From DAOUFU01 sp034429275 (GTDB taxonomy: Bacteria; Chloroflexota; Anaerolineae; Aggregatilineales; Aggregatilineaceae), in NCBI GenBank assembly GCA_034429275.1, contig DAOUFU010000133.1:1-64000 (forward strand): a stretch of 64,000 nucleotides of DNA, given 5' to 3'. This document shows positions 18,865 through 28,271 of this stretch, piece after piece. The position numbers and the translations under genes are program-made. Positions within the stretch are counted from its first letter, which is position 1. Every line of letters begins with the position of its first letter. Under the pieces are notes generated by a model that made no database searches, was not told the origin of the DNA, and saw only the letters and a list, made by a program, of their open reading frames with translations.

Positions 18865-19671
18865 ATGCGACATGTGTACCGTGCAGGTGGTCTGGCAGCA
18901 GCCGGGCTGATCCTGCTCATCCTGGGGGTCAGCGCGTGTGGGCCGCTTACACAGGGCGACGAGCTTCAGGCGCTCGAAACCCGTAACGCTCAACTGCAAG
19001 GGACGATCCAGCTCATGGGCACTCCCGCCGGAACCATTGCCGCGTTGCAGCAGGCCGCGACCCAGAGTGTATTGTTTGAAAACCAACTGAACGAAGCGCG
19101 CGGGACGGCCCTGGCCGTCCAGGCCACGCTGACCGTGCTCGAACTGAGCGGGGCCATCCCCGGAGTCGGGCTGATCGCCACGCCCGCGCCGATCGCGCCC
19201 GCCGGCGACCAGGCTGCCCCCGCCGGCCAGGCGGAGACGACCCAGGCGGCCAGCACCCCGGTGCAGCAGCCTGCGAGCGGCACGCGCTTCACCAACACAG
19301 TCACCTCTACCGGGCGTGACAATCTTGACTGCCCGGTGGGCATCACTTCAGTGTTCGATTCAACGGTCAGCACGATCAATGTTGTATCGCGAATCACCGG
19401 CCTCAAAGCAGGGTCACGCATCAGCGCGGTATGGCGCGCTAACGGATCGTTGTTCTTCGACGATCAGAACTGCTGGACGCCTAACCGCGACTGGGACGAG
19501 GTCTGCGCCTACTGCCTGATTACGCCTGATGGCCCGACATTCCCGACCGGCACGTGGACGGTCGAACTGCTGTTGGACGGCACACTGGTGGCGCAGAGCA
19601 ACTTTCAGGTGGTCGATCCGCAGGCGGGGATGAATATCACGCCGACGGCATCCGGCGGCAGCACACAGTGA
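18865..19671 (+). CDS. Lipoprotein of unknown function
   Basis: The 268-residue protein starts with a lipoprotein signal peptide ending in the lipobox LGVSAC (Cys25 as lipidated residue). Residues about 33-95 are a predicted coiled coil (DELQALETRNAQLQGTIQLM), followed by a Pro/Ala/Thr linker (110-150). A beta-rich C-terminal domain follows (ISAVWRANGSLFFDDQNCWT, GTWTVELLLDG) with three Cys. The C-terminal pattern resembles an immunoglobulin-like surface domain. It would sit on the outer face of the cytoplasmic membrane. The ATG at 18865 is seven bases after GAAGGAG. Neighbours (pilin, FHA, second lipoprotein) suggest envelope work, but no function can be named. Confidence 0.75.
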   Translation: MRHVYRAGGLAAAGLILLILGVSACGPLTQGDELQALETRNAQLQGTIQLMGTPAGTIAALQQAATQSVLFENQLNEARGTALAVQATLTVLELSGAIPGVGLIATPAPIAPAGDQAAPAGQAETTQAASTPVQQPASGTRFTNTVTSTGRDNLDCPVGITSVFDSTVSTINVVSRITGLKAGSRISAVWRANGSLFFDDQNCWTPNRDWDEVCAYCLITPDGPTFPTGTWTVELLLDGTLVAQSNFQVVDPQAGMNITPTASGGSTQ

Positions 19672-19876
19672 TCACCCGTGATCGCCAGTGAGTGCCGCCC
19701 AACAAAGATCGCGCGGTGGGGCATTTTGGGCGATAATGGCCTGGAGAGAGGCGTGGGACGTGCCGGGGCAATTACAGCGCGATTCCGGCATGGCTCCACT
19801 GGCCGGGCAGGGTGTGCCTGAGGGGCGTCTGCCCGGCGCGCCGGAAACGCACACGATCGCGAAAGGAAAGGGCAAG

Positions 19877-20371
19877 ATGCAGAACTGTCCCAACTGCCAT
19901 AGTGAAAACATGGATGGGCAGGTTTTTTGCCAGCATTGTGGCGTGGCGCTGATCCCGATGCCGCTGTCCACGCGCCAGTTTGCAGGCCAGGGCCAGCGCA
20001 GCGGGACCGGTACGCTGCCTGAAGATGGCGTGGTGATGCTGCACATCGACGGCGAAGAAATGCCGCACACCATCCAGTTGCGCGATACACTGGTCCTGGG
20101 CCGGTTTGGCCAGCGCTCGACGGATGCCCATACCACGTTCTTTGACCTGACTCCCTATCACGCCGAAGAGAAGGGTGTCTCGCGGCGGCACGCCCGGCTG
20201 ACGCGTCATCCCGAAAACCGCACGCTGACGATCTGCGATCTCAGCAGCACCAACGGCTCGCACCTCAACGGCGAATCCCTGCCGCCCTCCGAAGAGCGGC
20301 TGGTCAAAGATGGCGATGAAATTCTGCTGGGCAAGCTCAAGCTGTACATCTACTTCCGCTATCAGGATTGA
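19877..20371 (+). CDS. Zinc-ribbon and FHA-domain protein
   Basis: This 164-residue cytoplasmic protein begins with a zinc ribbon (MQNCPNCHSENMDGQVFCQH, a CxxC-x12-CxxC pattern with the second pair completed by CG). After a linker it has a forkhead-associated domain (residues about 65-164): LVLGRFGQ, the phosphothreonine-binding core KGVSRRHARLTRH and DLSSTNGSHLNGE. FHA domains bind phosphothreonine, typically substrates of Hanks-type kinases; one such kinase is encoded at 44.2-46.1 kb. The ATG at 19877 follows GGAAAGG. A longer frame beginning at 19688 has no supporting homology. Confidence 0.88.
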   Translation: MQNCPNCHSENMDGQVFCQHCGVALIPMPLSTRQFAGQGQRSGTGTLPEDGVVMLHIDGEEMPHTIQLRDTLVLGRFGQRSTDAHTTFFDLTPYHAEEKGVSRRHARLTRHPENRTLTICDLSSTNGSHLNGESLPPSEERLVKDGDEILLGKLKLYIYFRYQD

Positions 20372-20384
20372 TCGAGGGCTGTTC

Positions 20385-21632
20385 ATGCAGCGCCCCTACC
20401 GGCTTCTGACATTGTGGCGGTTGGTGATGCTGGCTCTGCTCGGTGTTGTGGCGCTCGTCGGCTGCGATACGGGCATCCAGAGCAATGACCCGGTCTTTGT
20501 GGTGGCGACTCCGGTCCCGGCAGATGCCGGGTTTGTGAGTTATACCCACCCCACGGGGGCGTTTTCGCTGCGCACCCCGCCCGGCTGGATCGCGGGGGAA
20601 CTGCCCGATCCAAACGGTGTGCGAGTCCAGTTCACCACGCTTGAGGATAACGTGGCCGTCACGCGGTTGGGCATTCTGTTGGTGAACACCGGCCAGCCCA
20701 TGACGCCGGAGGTCTTCGCCCAGGCGGCCAATGCTTACCAGCCCCCGGCGGATGTCGCTTCGTATGAATGGCAGGAAATCGAGCGTGCCGACCAGCGCGA
20801 TGGCTCGCGGCGGATCATCGGCATCCGGCGCTATCCCAACCTGGGGCCGCGCACGCTGAATATCTTCCTGCAGGGTGACGGCTCATTCTTCAGCGCGCTG
20901 GAGGTGGACATTACCGGCGCGTCCCAGCCGGTGATCGACCAGCTCGCCGCCGTGATCAACACCTACCGCGTGCATACGGATGCCGAACTGCGCATCGGCA
21001 CGGTGCAGCAGGCCGCCGCGAGCGTCACTTCGTCCAGCGGGGTGATCGCTTTCAACGGCTATTTTGCCTGGACCGACCGCGAAGGCGTCTTTCACCTGAC
21101 CGGCGAAGCGGTCAACACCACGCCGGACGCGCTCGAAGCGGTTCGCCTTTCGGGCGTGTTGTACGATACACAGGGGCGGCGGCTGGCCGAACAATCCGAC
21201 ATCCTGGCGCTCGATGTGTTGGGGCCGGGCCAGGCTGTGCCGTTTGACCTGCGTTTCGAGGGGGGGCGGCCCGCCACTGCCGCGCGCTACGAGTTAAACG
21301 CTGCCGCGCGCCAGGCCGAATATGCCCTCGAGTCGTTCTATGGCCCGGAGAACTTTGTGATCGCCAATGACACCGCCGATTACACGGCGCAGAACGTGTT
21401 GGTCGTGCGCGGCCAGTTGGCGAACACCGGCCCAAAGATCGCCCAGGCGGTCAAGGTGATCGCGGCTTTGTGGGATGGCGAGGGGCACATCGTCGCGGCG
21501 CAGACGCTGTTCATCACCCAGCCGCAGATCGTGCCCCAGGAGGCGGTTGGCTTTGAAATCCCGTTCTATATGATCGGCGGCCCGGCCCTGACGTATACCT
21601 TGATCGTCGCGGGCACGGCGGCCAGCCCGTAG
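20385..21632 (+). CDS. Lipoprotein with FxLYD-like repeats
   Basis: The 415-residue lipoprotein begins with a signal peptide ending ALVGC (Cys27). The middle (about 45-205) resembles a PsbP/DUF1795-like beta fold (FSLRTPPGWIAGELPDPNGV). Two C-terminal units (about 220-310 and 325-415) follow the FxLYD pattern, a beta-sandwich module in which the amide-linked text reads GEAVNTTPDALEAVRLSGVL and later RGQLANTGPKIAQAVKVIAA. The start lies 13 bases after the FHA stop, so the two are probably co-transcribed. A function in substrate recognition or wall binding at the membrane surface is plausible but unproven. Confidence 0.75.
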   Translation: MQRPYRLLTLWRLVMLALLGVVALVGCDTGIQSNDPVFVVATPVPADAGFVSYTHPTGAFSLRTPPGWIAGELPDPNGVRVQFTTLEDNVAVTRLGILLVNTGQPMTPEVFAQAANAYQPPADVASYEWQEIERADQRDGSRRIIGIRRYPNLGPRTLNIFLQGDGSFFSALEVDITGASQPVIDQLAAVINTYRVHTDAELRIGTVQQAAASVTSSSGVIAFNGYFAWTDREGVFHLTGEAVNTTPDALEAVRLSGVLYDTQGRRLAEQSDILALDVLGPGQAVPFDLRFEGGRPATAARYELNAAARQAEYALESFYGPENFVIANDTADYTAQNVLVVRGQLANTGPKIAQAVKVIAALWDGEGHIVAAQTLFITQPQIVPQEAVGFEIPFYMIGGPALTYTLIVAGTAASP

Positions 21633-21693
21633 GTCTGGCCTTCGAGGTGCTGCCGGTATCCCTTGTGGGTCGTAACATTCACCGTGAGGACAC

Positions 21694-22803
21694 ATGAATA
21701 ACGTGAAACAATTCTGGCGCGCCGCTGGCTGGCTGGAGTCTGCCGGGCTGGTGGCGGCGGGCATCATCATCGCGGGCGTGATCACCGGACAGTTTGAACC
21801 CCAGGCGTTGATCTGGCTGATGATCCTGGGCTTTTTTATGTATATGGCGCGCGGCGTGCTGACCCAGGCGGCGAGGCATCGCCCGGTGGAGCCGCCCCGC
21901 ACCTGGCGCATCACGTTGATCGCCAACCTGGTGCTGATGGCGCTGGGTATCGGTGCGTTTGGCTGGTATCTCAGCGGCGCGGGGGCGATGGCGTGGGTGC
22001 CCATGCTGCTGTTCATGGCCGGATTCATCGCGCTGCGCCAGTGGCGGCGGGGCGTTGTGACGCGGCTGTATGCCTGGCGCACACCCGCACTGACTCTGCT
22101 TCAGCAGGGCGAGTATAAGAAGCTGATCCAGGCGCTGGATGCCGAAGCTACCGCCGGAGAGGGTCACCCGGATAAGCTGGCGATGGTGGCACTGGCATAC
22201 ATCGAGCAGAACCGGCTGGACCGCGCCGAGGATTACCTTCAACGGGCGTACCGGCTCGCGCCGGAGTTTGCTTCGGTCAACGGCGCGCTGGGATCGCTGC
22301 GGCGTCACCAGGCGCGCTATGCCGAGGCGGTGGAGGCCATCCGCCGCGCGCTGGCCTTCGAAGAGAATGTCAACTCGCGTTATTACCTGGGGCTGTGCCA
22401 GTATCTCGCCGGCGATCATGACGGGGCAGAAGACACCCTGCGCCCGATTATGGACGATCCCACCCTGATCCGGCAGGGACAGGTCTACAGCGCGTTCATC
22501 CTGGGGCAGATCGCCGAGGCGCGCGGAAACCATGAAGAAGCACAACGCTGGTATACCCGGCTGGCCGAGCAGCCGCGCAGCGTGATCGAGGCGCTCAAGG
22601 AAGAATCGCGCCGCCACAAGCAGACTCCCTACGGCGAGACGCTGAAGGACAACATTCGCGCCATGGAGCAGGTCATCGCGCGGCGGCCCCTGGCGCGCGA
22701 ACCCAAACCACGCGGAGTTGTCACCATCACGCACGAGGTCCCGGCGCAGGCCGATTCGCCGACCGAGTCGGCGGATGGCGATGCCCCGGCGCGCCAGGAA
22801 TAA
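21694..22803 (+). CDS. Membrane-anchored TPR protein
   Basis: The 369-residue protein has about four hydrophobic segments in the first 115 residues (LESAGLVAAGIIIAGVITG, LIWLMILGFFMYMA, ITLIANLVLMALGIGAFGWY, MAWVPMLLFMAGFIAL). A cytoplasmic or exposed TPR array spans residues about 125-300 (typical helix text: LAMVALAYIEQNRLDRAEDY, FASVNGALGSLRRHQARYAE, YYLGLCQYLAGDHDGAEDTL). The tail is polar. TPR arrays organise protein complexes; partner unknown. The next gene starts 73 bases downstream on the same strand. Confidence 0.75.
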   Translation: MNNVKQFWRAAGWLESAGLVAAGIIIAGVITGQFEPQALIWLMILGFFMYMARGVLTQAARHRPVEPPRTWRITLIANLVLMALGIGAFGWYLSGAGAMAWVPMLLFMAGFIALRQWRRGVVTRLYAWRTPALTLLQQGEYKKLIQALDAEATAGEGHPDKLAMVALAYIEQNRLDRAEDYLQRAYRLAPEFASVNGALGSLRRHQARYAEAVEAIRRALAFEENVNSRYYLGLCQYLAGDHDGAEDTLRPIMDDPTLIRQGQVYSAFILGQIAEARGNHEEAQRWYTRLAEQPRSVIEALKEESRRHKQTPYGETLKDNIRAMEQVIARRPLAREPKPRGVVTITHEVPAQADSPTESADGDAPARQE

Positions 22804-22876
22804 GCGGACTATAATGAGTGTTCAATGATGGGCCTGTTCCTGCTGCCTACGATTGCAGGGGGTGAAAGGCTGAGTC

Positions 22877-23620
22877 GTGATACGCCACGCCGCCGATTTG
22901 CTGGACCGGCTGCCGCGCCGCCTGGTTGGTCTGGCGCGCAGGCTGGTGCGCGGCGTGTCGCCGGATGGCCCACGCACCGCTGATGATCTGCCCCGATGGT
23001 CGAAGCGGTGGCCGCTGCTCTATGTGGACGATCAGCCGGAATCGCTGGTGCTGGCCCGCCTGATGTTCGAGCGGTGCGGACTCAGCATGATCGCCACGCG
23101 CTACCCGTATGACGCGTGGACGATCTGCCACCATGTGCCGTTGTCGCTGGTGATCAGCAACATCATGATGCCGGAAATGGATGGCTACCAGCTTTGCAGG
23201 GCGCTCAAGGCCGATCCGGGCACGCACCACCTGCCGATCATGTTTTTCAGCGTGCTGTTTATGCCCAAAGACATCTTGAAGGGCTTCGAGGTGGGGGGCC
23301 TGGGCTACCTGGGTAAGCCGGTCACGCATACCCAACTGATCGCTATCATCAGCGCCATGCTGCTGGCGCATGGCAACTGGCGAATCTCCCCTCCGCAGCC
23401 GCACCGCGAGATGATCAGGCGGCTCACACACCCCGCCCGGACGCCATTCGTGCCGGTGAGCATGGCCGATCCGCGCCTGGACTGCGTCCTGCCTGCCCCT
23501 CTCGCCAGGGCATCGAAGCCATTTGGGCGCGAGGTCCTCGCTTCCAGGCCGGATCGTCGCCTTTACTATGTGCCCGAAGATATCCCCAGGCTGCGGGCAG
23601 TAGCGAGCTTCCAGCGATGA
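22877..23620 (+). CDS. Receiver-like protein lacking the phosphoacceptor aspartate
   Basis: The 247-residue protein has a CheY-like receiver fold at residues 46-165. The acidic pair is present (Asp51, Asp52 in LLYVDDQPES), as are the switch Ser125 and the conserved Lys147 (LGKPV). The position of the phosphoacceptor Asp is Asn95 (SLVISNIMMPEMDG). It therefore should not be phosphorylated normally and is best called a pseudo-receiver. There is a basic N-terminal segment (RLPRRLVGLARRLVRG) that could bind membrane or nucleic acid, and a 75-residue basic tail. The start is GTG at 22877. Its stop overlaps the ATG of the next, related gene (ATGA). Confidence 0.8.
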   Translation: MIRHAADLLDRLPRRLVGLARRLVRGVSPDGPRTADDLPRWSKRWPLLYVDDQPESLVLARLMFERCGLSMIATRYPYDAWTICHHVPLSLVISNIMMPEMDGYQLCRALKADPGTHHLPIMFFSVLFMPKDILKGFEVGGLGYLGKPVTHTQLIAIISAMLLAHGNWRISPPQPHREMIRRLTHPARTPFVPVSMADPRLDCVLPAPLARASKPFGREVLASRPDRRLYYVPEDIPRLRAVASFQR

Positions 23621-24186
23621 ATCATCTGCGGGATTATCTCAGAGACTTGCCGCGCCACCCGTTTAAGCTGGCGCGCGCCCTGGTCCGCGCCCCGCTGGTG
23701 AACACCGGCGGCCCGGAAACAGAGGCCGAACTGGGGGCATGGACCCAGCGTTTTCCACTGCTGATCGTTCACGATCAAGTGCAGGTGGCTGCCGGCATTC
23801 ATGCGCTGCTGCGCATGGAAGGGTGGCGGGCACTGATCTGCACGTCAGGCCGTGACGCCCTGCTCGTCGCCGAGGCCGTCCCTATCTCGCTGGTCACAAT
23901 CGGCCCCAACCTGCCGGATATGACGCAGTGCGAATTGATTCGCGAGATGGCCCGGCGAGAAGAAACGCGCAGAATTCCCATGATTATACTGGTCCCTGTG
24001 ATCTCTCCCGCTGATTTCAGGCCGTACCGAGTGCAGGCGGTTGCGCTGAATATACCGTTCGAGCATGATGACCTGGTTTTTTTGGTCCGCGAGTCGCTGC
24101 TGGTGAAAGGCAACTGGCGCTGGCCATCGAACTACAACGCGGACCGCGCCGGGCGCGTCCTTCATGAGCATGTAGTCGCCCGTTAG
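23617..24186 (+). CDS. Second, more degenerate receiver-like protein
   Basis: The 189-residue protein is a paralogue of its upstream neighbour: same N-terminal plan (RDLPRHPFKLARALVR), the same order of segments and the same GNWR ending of the fold (VKGNWRWPSN versus AHGNWRISPP). The acidic pair is reduced to His52-Asp53, the phosphoacceptor position is Gly96 (SLVTIGPNLPDM) and the Lys of the switch is replaced. It overlaps the upstream gene by four bases, so both are translated as a unit. The two may pair as a phosphorylation-independent scaffold. No DNA-binding or output domain is visible. Confidence 0.75.
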   Translation: MNHLRDYLRDLPRHPFKLARALVRAPLVNTGGPETEAELGAWTQRFPLLIVHDQVQVAAGIHALLRMEGWRALICTSGRDALLVAEAVPISLVTIGPNLPDMTQCELIREMARREETRRIPMIILVPVISPADFRPYRVQAVALNIPFEHDDLVFLVRESLLVKGNWRWPSNYNADRAGRVLHEHVVAR

Positions 24187-24260
24187 CGGTTATGCCGCCT
24201 GGCGCATCCGATCGTGACGTGTCTTTTCGGTGAATTCCCCTCACACTGAGGATTGAGATT

Positions 24261-26051
24261 ATGAATCCCTACGAAGCCGTTGTTTCAACATCTCGCCTGA
24301 ACCCTAAGCCCCAGTGGCGGCGGATGCTGCGCTACCTTCGGCCCTATCGCGCCCGGCTGCTGGTGGCCATCGTCGCCAAGCTGATCGCGTCCGGCATGTT
24401 TCTGCTGCTGCCCTGGGTGATCGAGAATATTCTCGACGAGGTGTTGACCAACGGCGACCTGGCTGCCATCAACCGCATCACGGCGGGCATGGTGGGCGTC
24501 TTCGTGGTGCTGTCGGTGGTGTCGCTGAGCGGCAACTACCTGGTCAATCCCATCGGCGAGCGGGTGGTGGGCGATCTGCGGCACGAGCTGTATACCCACC
24601 TGCACACGCTGTCGCTCGGTTTTTTTGCGGTGCGGCGCGTGGGTGAGCTGATCAGCAGGCTCTCCAGCGATGTCACGGTGATGCGCGGCGTGCTGACCAG
24701 CGATCTCATCCAGATTCTGCGCCAGGCGATGACCATGGTCGGCGGTGTGGTGATGATGGTGGTGCTCAACTGGCGTTTGTCGCTGTTCACGCTGCTGGTG
24801 GTGCCGGTGCTGGCAGTGCTCAGTGCGGGGGTGAACCGCTTCTCACGACGGGGCAGCACACGGGTTCAGGACGAAATCGCCGGTGCGACTATCGTGGCCG
24901 AAGAAGCCCTGCAGAACGTGCGCGCCGTCAAGAGTTACGCGCGCGAAGACTACGAGATCAACCGCTACGACGCTGCCGTACAGCGCGCGTTTCGCGCTGC
25001 CGTACAGTTGATTCGCGTGCGCTCGATTGTGGGGCCGACGGTGGATTTCCTGTTTTCGGCCACTGTGGCGCTGATCCTGTGGTACGGCGGGCGCGAAGTC
25101 GTCGCGGGGCGGCTGACCGGCGGCGAACTGATCGGTTTCCTGATGTATGTCGGGGTAGTCGGACAGGCGTTTTCGATGTTGAGCGTGATTTATACGCGCC
25201 TGCAAGAGACCGTTGGGGCCACCCAGCGCATCTTCGAGCTGCTCGATACACAGCCCGACCTTCACGACGCGCCGGATGCCCGGCCCCTGGGCCGCATTGA
25301 GGGGCGCATCACGTTTGAAGGCGTCAGCTTTGCCTATACCGACGAGCCGGATCACAACGTGCTCAGCGACATCAACCTGGAGATCGCGCCCGGTGAGATC
25401 ATTGCGCTGGTGGGGCCGAGCGGGTCGGGCAAAAGCACGCTGTTTAACCTGATCCCACGGTTCTACGATGTGACGGAGGGTGTGCTGCGGGTCGATGGCC
25501 AGGACGTGCGCACGGTGACGCTGGCCAGCCTGCGCACCCAGATCGGGCTGGTTCCCCAAGAGACGATGTTGTTCGGCGGCACCATCCGCGAGAATATCCT
25601 CTATGGGCGGCTCGATGCCGGGCCGGATGAGGTGATCGCGGCTGCGCGCACGGCCAACGCGCACGACTTCATCAGCACGCTGCCCGATGGATATGAGACC
25701 ATTGTCGGGGAGCGCGGCGTGCGCCTGAGTGGGGGTCAGCGCCAGCGTATCGCCATCGCGCGGGCCGTGCTGAAGGACCCGCGCATCCTGCTGCTGGACG
25801 AAGCAACCTCCGCGCTCGATAACGAGAGCGAACGGCTGGTGCAGGATGCACTGGAGCGGCTGATGCAGGACCGGACGACGGTCATCATCGCTCACCGGTT
25901 GAGCACCATTCGTGCCGCGCACCGGATCGCCGTGCTCGACGCGGGCCGGATCGTGGAAATCGGCTCGCACGAGGAACTGCTGGCGCTCAACGGGCTGTAT
26001 GCGCGGCTGCACGCCATGCAGTTCCGCGAGGCTGATCTACTGACCCGCTGA
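24261..26051 (+). CDS. ABC exporter half-transporter (MsbA/BmrA-like)
   Basis: The 596-residue protein has the normal exporter plan. A six-segment membrane domain spans residues about 30-325, with RHELYTHLHTLSLGFF and RVGELISRLSSDVTVMRG as coupling-helix text. The ATPase domain spans 345-590: Walker A GPSGSGKST (about 391-399), Q-loop VPQETMLFGG, signature LSGGQRQRIAIARA, Walker B ILLLDEATSALD, H-loop IIAHRLSTI. It should work as a homodimer exporting a lipid, peptide or drug; nothing here fixes the substrate. Tandem glycine-motif residues are all intact. Confidence 0.92.
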   Translation: MNPYEAVVSTSRLNPKPQWRRMLRYLRPYRARLLVAIVAKLIASGMFLLLPWVIENILDEVLTNGDLAAINRITAGMVGVFVVLSVVSLSGNYLVNPIGERVVGDLRHELYTHLHTLSLGFFAVRRVGELISRLSSDVTVMRGVLTSDLIQILRQAMTMVGGVVMMVVLNWRLSLFTLLVVPVLAVLSAGVNRFSRRGSTRVQDEIAGATIVAEEALQNVRAVKSYAREDYEINRYDAAVQRAFRAAVQLIRVRSIVGPTVDFLFSATVALILWYGGREVVAGRLTGGELIGFLMYVGVVGQAFSMLSVIYTRLQETVGATQRIFELLDTQPDLHDAPDARPLGRIEGRITFEGVSFAYTDEPDHNVLSDINLEIAPGEIIALVGPSGSGKSTLFNLIPRFYDVTEGVLRVDGQDVRTVTLASLRTQIGLVPQETMLFGGTIRENILYGRLDAGPDEVIAAARTANAHDFISTLPDGYETIVGERGVRLSGGQRQRIAIARAVLKDPRILLLDEATSALDNESERLVQDALERLMQDRTTVIIAHRLSTIRAAHRIAVLDAGRIVEIGSHEELLALNGLYARLHAMQFREADLLTR

Positions 26052-26072
26052 GCAGGAATTGGAGCACGGCAG

Positions 26073-26630
26073 GTGAGCACTGCTGCCATCCCTGGTGTAT
26101 TGACGCACTACTACGAAGCTTCGCGCGGGCCATTCCGCAGCCTGACGGCGCTCGCGCCGGACGAGGGCGACCGGCTGCAAGCCCGGCTGCGCGCAGATGG
26201 ACGTGGTTTTGCCAGCCAGCGCACCCCGGATTATCTGCACATCCGCCGCGCGCTGGAGCAGCGAATCCGCGCTCAGTTCTGCGAGCAGGGCGGCCAACCC
26301 ATCCGCCTTACCCCGCACTATATGATCGTCGGCATGTGCGATTGGGTCATCACCTGGTACGCCGAAGGGCGGTCTATCAGTGTCCCGATCGATGCATTCG
26401 ACCCGGCGACGGTCAGCCTGACTTATGGCGACTCGTTCCCGGCGATGCGGTTCGACCCGACACGTCCCTGGCATGGGCGCGTGTGGCGGCTCGATGAACT
26501 GGCCGAGGTGATCGCCCGGTTTGGCCTGCCGCAGGACTGGAATCCCGATGGGGCAGCCGGTCCCTATCGTTACATCGAGGCGCAGGTGTGGGCCGACAAG
26601 CCGTTGAGCACGCTTGGACTGCTGCCGTGA
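26073..26630 (+). CDS. Conserved hypothetical cytoplasmic protein
   Basis: The 185-residue soluble protein starts at GTG (26073), 21 bases after the exporter stop and preceded by GGAGCACGG. It has no signal peptide, membrane span or cysteine-rich motif. Recognisable blocks are PDYLHIRRALEQRIRAQFCE, LTPHYMIVGMCDWVITWYAE, VSLTYGDSFPAMRFD and GPYRYIEAQVWADKP, well spread and of normal composition, so it is a real gene. I do not recognise the family. Position suggests co-transcription with the exporter. Confidence 0.65.
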   Translation: MSTAAIPGVLTHYYEASRGPFRSLTALAPDEGDRLQARLRADGRGFASQRTPDYLHIRRALEQRIRAQFCEQGGQPIRLTPHYMIVGMCDWVITWYAEGRSISVPIDAFDPATVSLTYGDSFPAMRFDPTRPWHGRVWRLDELAEVIARFGLPQDWNPDGAAGPYRYIEAQVWADKPLSTLGLLP

Positions 26631-26724
26631 CATCCTGCGCGCGATTCGGGCTTCGTGGGCAAGACTTCCGGGTCGCCTTGGGGTATGATCGGGCGGAATC
26701 GCAGCTAGCTATGGAGAGTCGGGC

Positions 26725-27297
26725 ATGGCCGACAAAAGAGCCTACAAACATTACACTGCCGGGCAAGAGGTCTCGGCGCGCGTGATAGACCTGGCCGAAC
26801 ACGAAGTGAGTGTGATCGTAGAGGATCATGTGCCGGGTGTGCTGCCGGTCGCGCGACCGGTCAATTTCGCCGTCGATCCGCCGCGCCACCTGCTGCCCGG
26901 CGACGTGATTACGCTGGTGGTCAAGCGCCACGATCACGCTCATCGGCGGCTGGTGCTGGCGCTTGGGGCCGATTATGAGGCCCGGCTGCGCGAGGCGGAC
27001 GCTGCCCGCATCGCCAACGAGACGCGGCGTGCCATCATGGTGCTGGCCCAGCAGCGGGCAGTGGCGCTGGACGAGGATCATCCGCTGGATGAGGACCTGT
27101 TCTATGATTTTGAGTCGCGCCGCGTGGTGCATGGCTGGCACAGCCAGCCGATCCTCGAAGAGGACCTGGACAACCCGGCGGAGATGCTCTACCAGCAGAT
27201 CGACGAAATCTACGGGGGCGATGTCGAGGGTGAGGACGAACACGACGACGAGCACGACGATAGCTTCGACGAAGACGAAATAGAGGATGAGCGATGA
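26725..27297 (+). CDS. S1-like OB-fold protein with acidic tail
   Basis: The 190-residue protein has an N-terminal beta-barrel-like segment (residues 12-80, GQEVSARVIDLAEHEVSVIV, then LLPGDVITLVVKRHDH) similar in pattern to S1/OB-fold RNA-binding domains. A helical middle follows (YEARLREADAARIANETRR). The last 25 residues are almost all Asp/Glu/His (EDEHDDEHDDSFDEDE), usual in proteins that bind basic partners or metals. The stop overlaps the start of the hydrolase gene (ATGA). Nucleic-acid binding is a guess from fold pattern. Confidence 0.65.
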   Translation: MADKRAYKHYTAGQEVSARVIDLAEHEVSVIVEDHVPGVLPVARPVNFAVDPPRHLLPGDVITLVVKRHDHAHRRLVLALGADYEARLREADAARIANETRRAIMVLAQQRAVALDEDHPLDEDLFYDFESRRVVHGWHSQPILEEDLDNPAEMLYQQIDEIYGGDVEGEDEHDDEHDDSFDEDEIEDER

Positions 27298-28244
27298 CCG
27301 GCCCGATTACCAGCTTTGGCGCATTGAGAGCACGTTTTTTCCCGCCCTATCAGGCGGGTGATTATCAGGGGGCGCTCGATGTGCTGCGGGGCGGCGAGAT
27401 CGATCTGCCTCACCATGCGCCGATCCTGGCCTATTGGGAGATGGCGCTGCTTTCTTTGCTGAACCGCCCCGGCGAAGCGATGGCGCAGTGGCAGGAAGCA
27501 CTCGACGCGGGGTATTGGGCGCACGAGGACCATCTGCGCGGCGACCCCGACTTTGCCGCGATGCTGGCTCAGCCGGGCGCAGAAGCGCTCATGGAGCGGA
27601 TGCGCGAGGCCCGGCTGCGCGATGCGTCGGAGATCGAGCCGCTGCTGTCGATCATGGAACCGGAGGGCACCGCGCAGCCCTGGCCGCTGCTGATGGTGCT
27701 GCACGGCGACACCAGCAACCTCAACGATTTTGCACCCCACTGGATTGGCGCGGCTCAGGCAGGATGGCTGGTCGCTGCGCCGCAGTCGGTTCAGCCGGCG
27801 TGGGTGAGCGGTTTCTTTCAGTGGGGCGATGCGGCGCGCGCGCGTCATCAGATCACCCACCAGCTCCCCACCCTACGCGAGCTGTACGCGCTGGAAGAGG
27901 ACAGAATCGTGGTGGGCGGGTTCTCACGTGGGGGCGAGGTGACCTTGCGCGCTGCGCTCGATGGCAGCATCCCCGCGCGGGGGTTTATCGGCGTGGAGGG
28001 CTGGCTGTTCGACCTGGATGAGGCCAGGATGCTCATCGAAGCGGCGGATCGCCCCGGCCTGCGCTGCTACCTGGTCGCGGGCGAGGGTACGGATTTCCAC
28101 CGCGACGCGCTCACCCTGTGCGACCTGATGCAGGCGCGCGGTATCCCGTGCGCGCTGGAACTGACTGCCGTGCCCCATCACGCCTTCCCCGCCGATTTCG
28201 ATGCTGTGTTGGGCCGTGCGCTGAACTTTGTGCTGGGGCTGTAA
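27294..28244 (+). CDS. Alpha/beta hydrolase with N-terminal helical repeat
   Basis: The 316-residue protein combines a TPR-like first 100 residues (YQAGDYQGALDVLRGGEI) with an alpha/beta-hydrolase (about 115-316). It has the strand and oxyanion region LLMVLHGDTSNLNDF, the nucleophile elbow VVGGFSRGGEVTL (Ser in GFSRG) and a late histidine in VPHHAFPADF. An acidic partner is probable in VAGEGTDFHRD. It resembles dienelactone hydrolase/phospholipase-carboxylesterase type enzymes; substrate not predictable. It overlaps the preceding gene by four bases, so translation is coupled. Confidence 0.8.
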   Translation: MTGPITSFGALRARFFPPYQAGDYQGALDVLRGGEIDLPHHAPILAYWEMALLSLLNRPGEAMAQWQEALDAGYWAHEDHLRGDPDFAAMLAQPGAEALMERMREARLRDASEIEPLLSIMEPEGTAQPWPLLMVLHGDTSNLNDFAPHWIGAAQAGWLVAAPQSVQPAWVSGFFQWGDAARARHQITHQLPTLRELYALEEDRIVVGGFSRGGEVTLRAALDGSIPARGFIGVEGWLFDLDEARMLIEAADRPGLRCYLVAGEGTDFHRDALTLCDLMQARGIPCALELTAVPHHAFPADFDAVLGRALNFVLGL

Positions 28245-28271
28245 CTGCCGGTCAAGGCGGCGGAAAACGAG

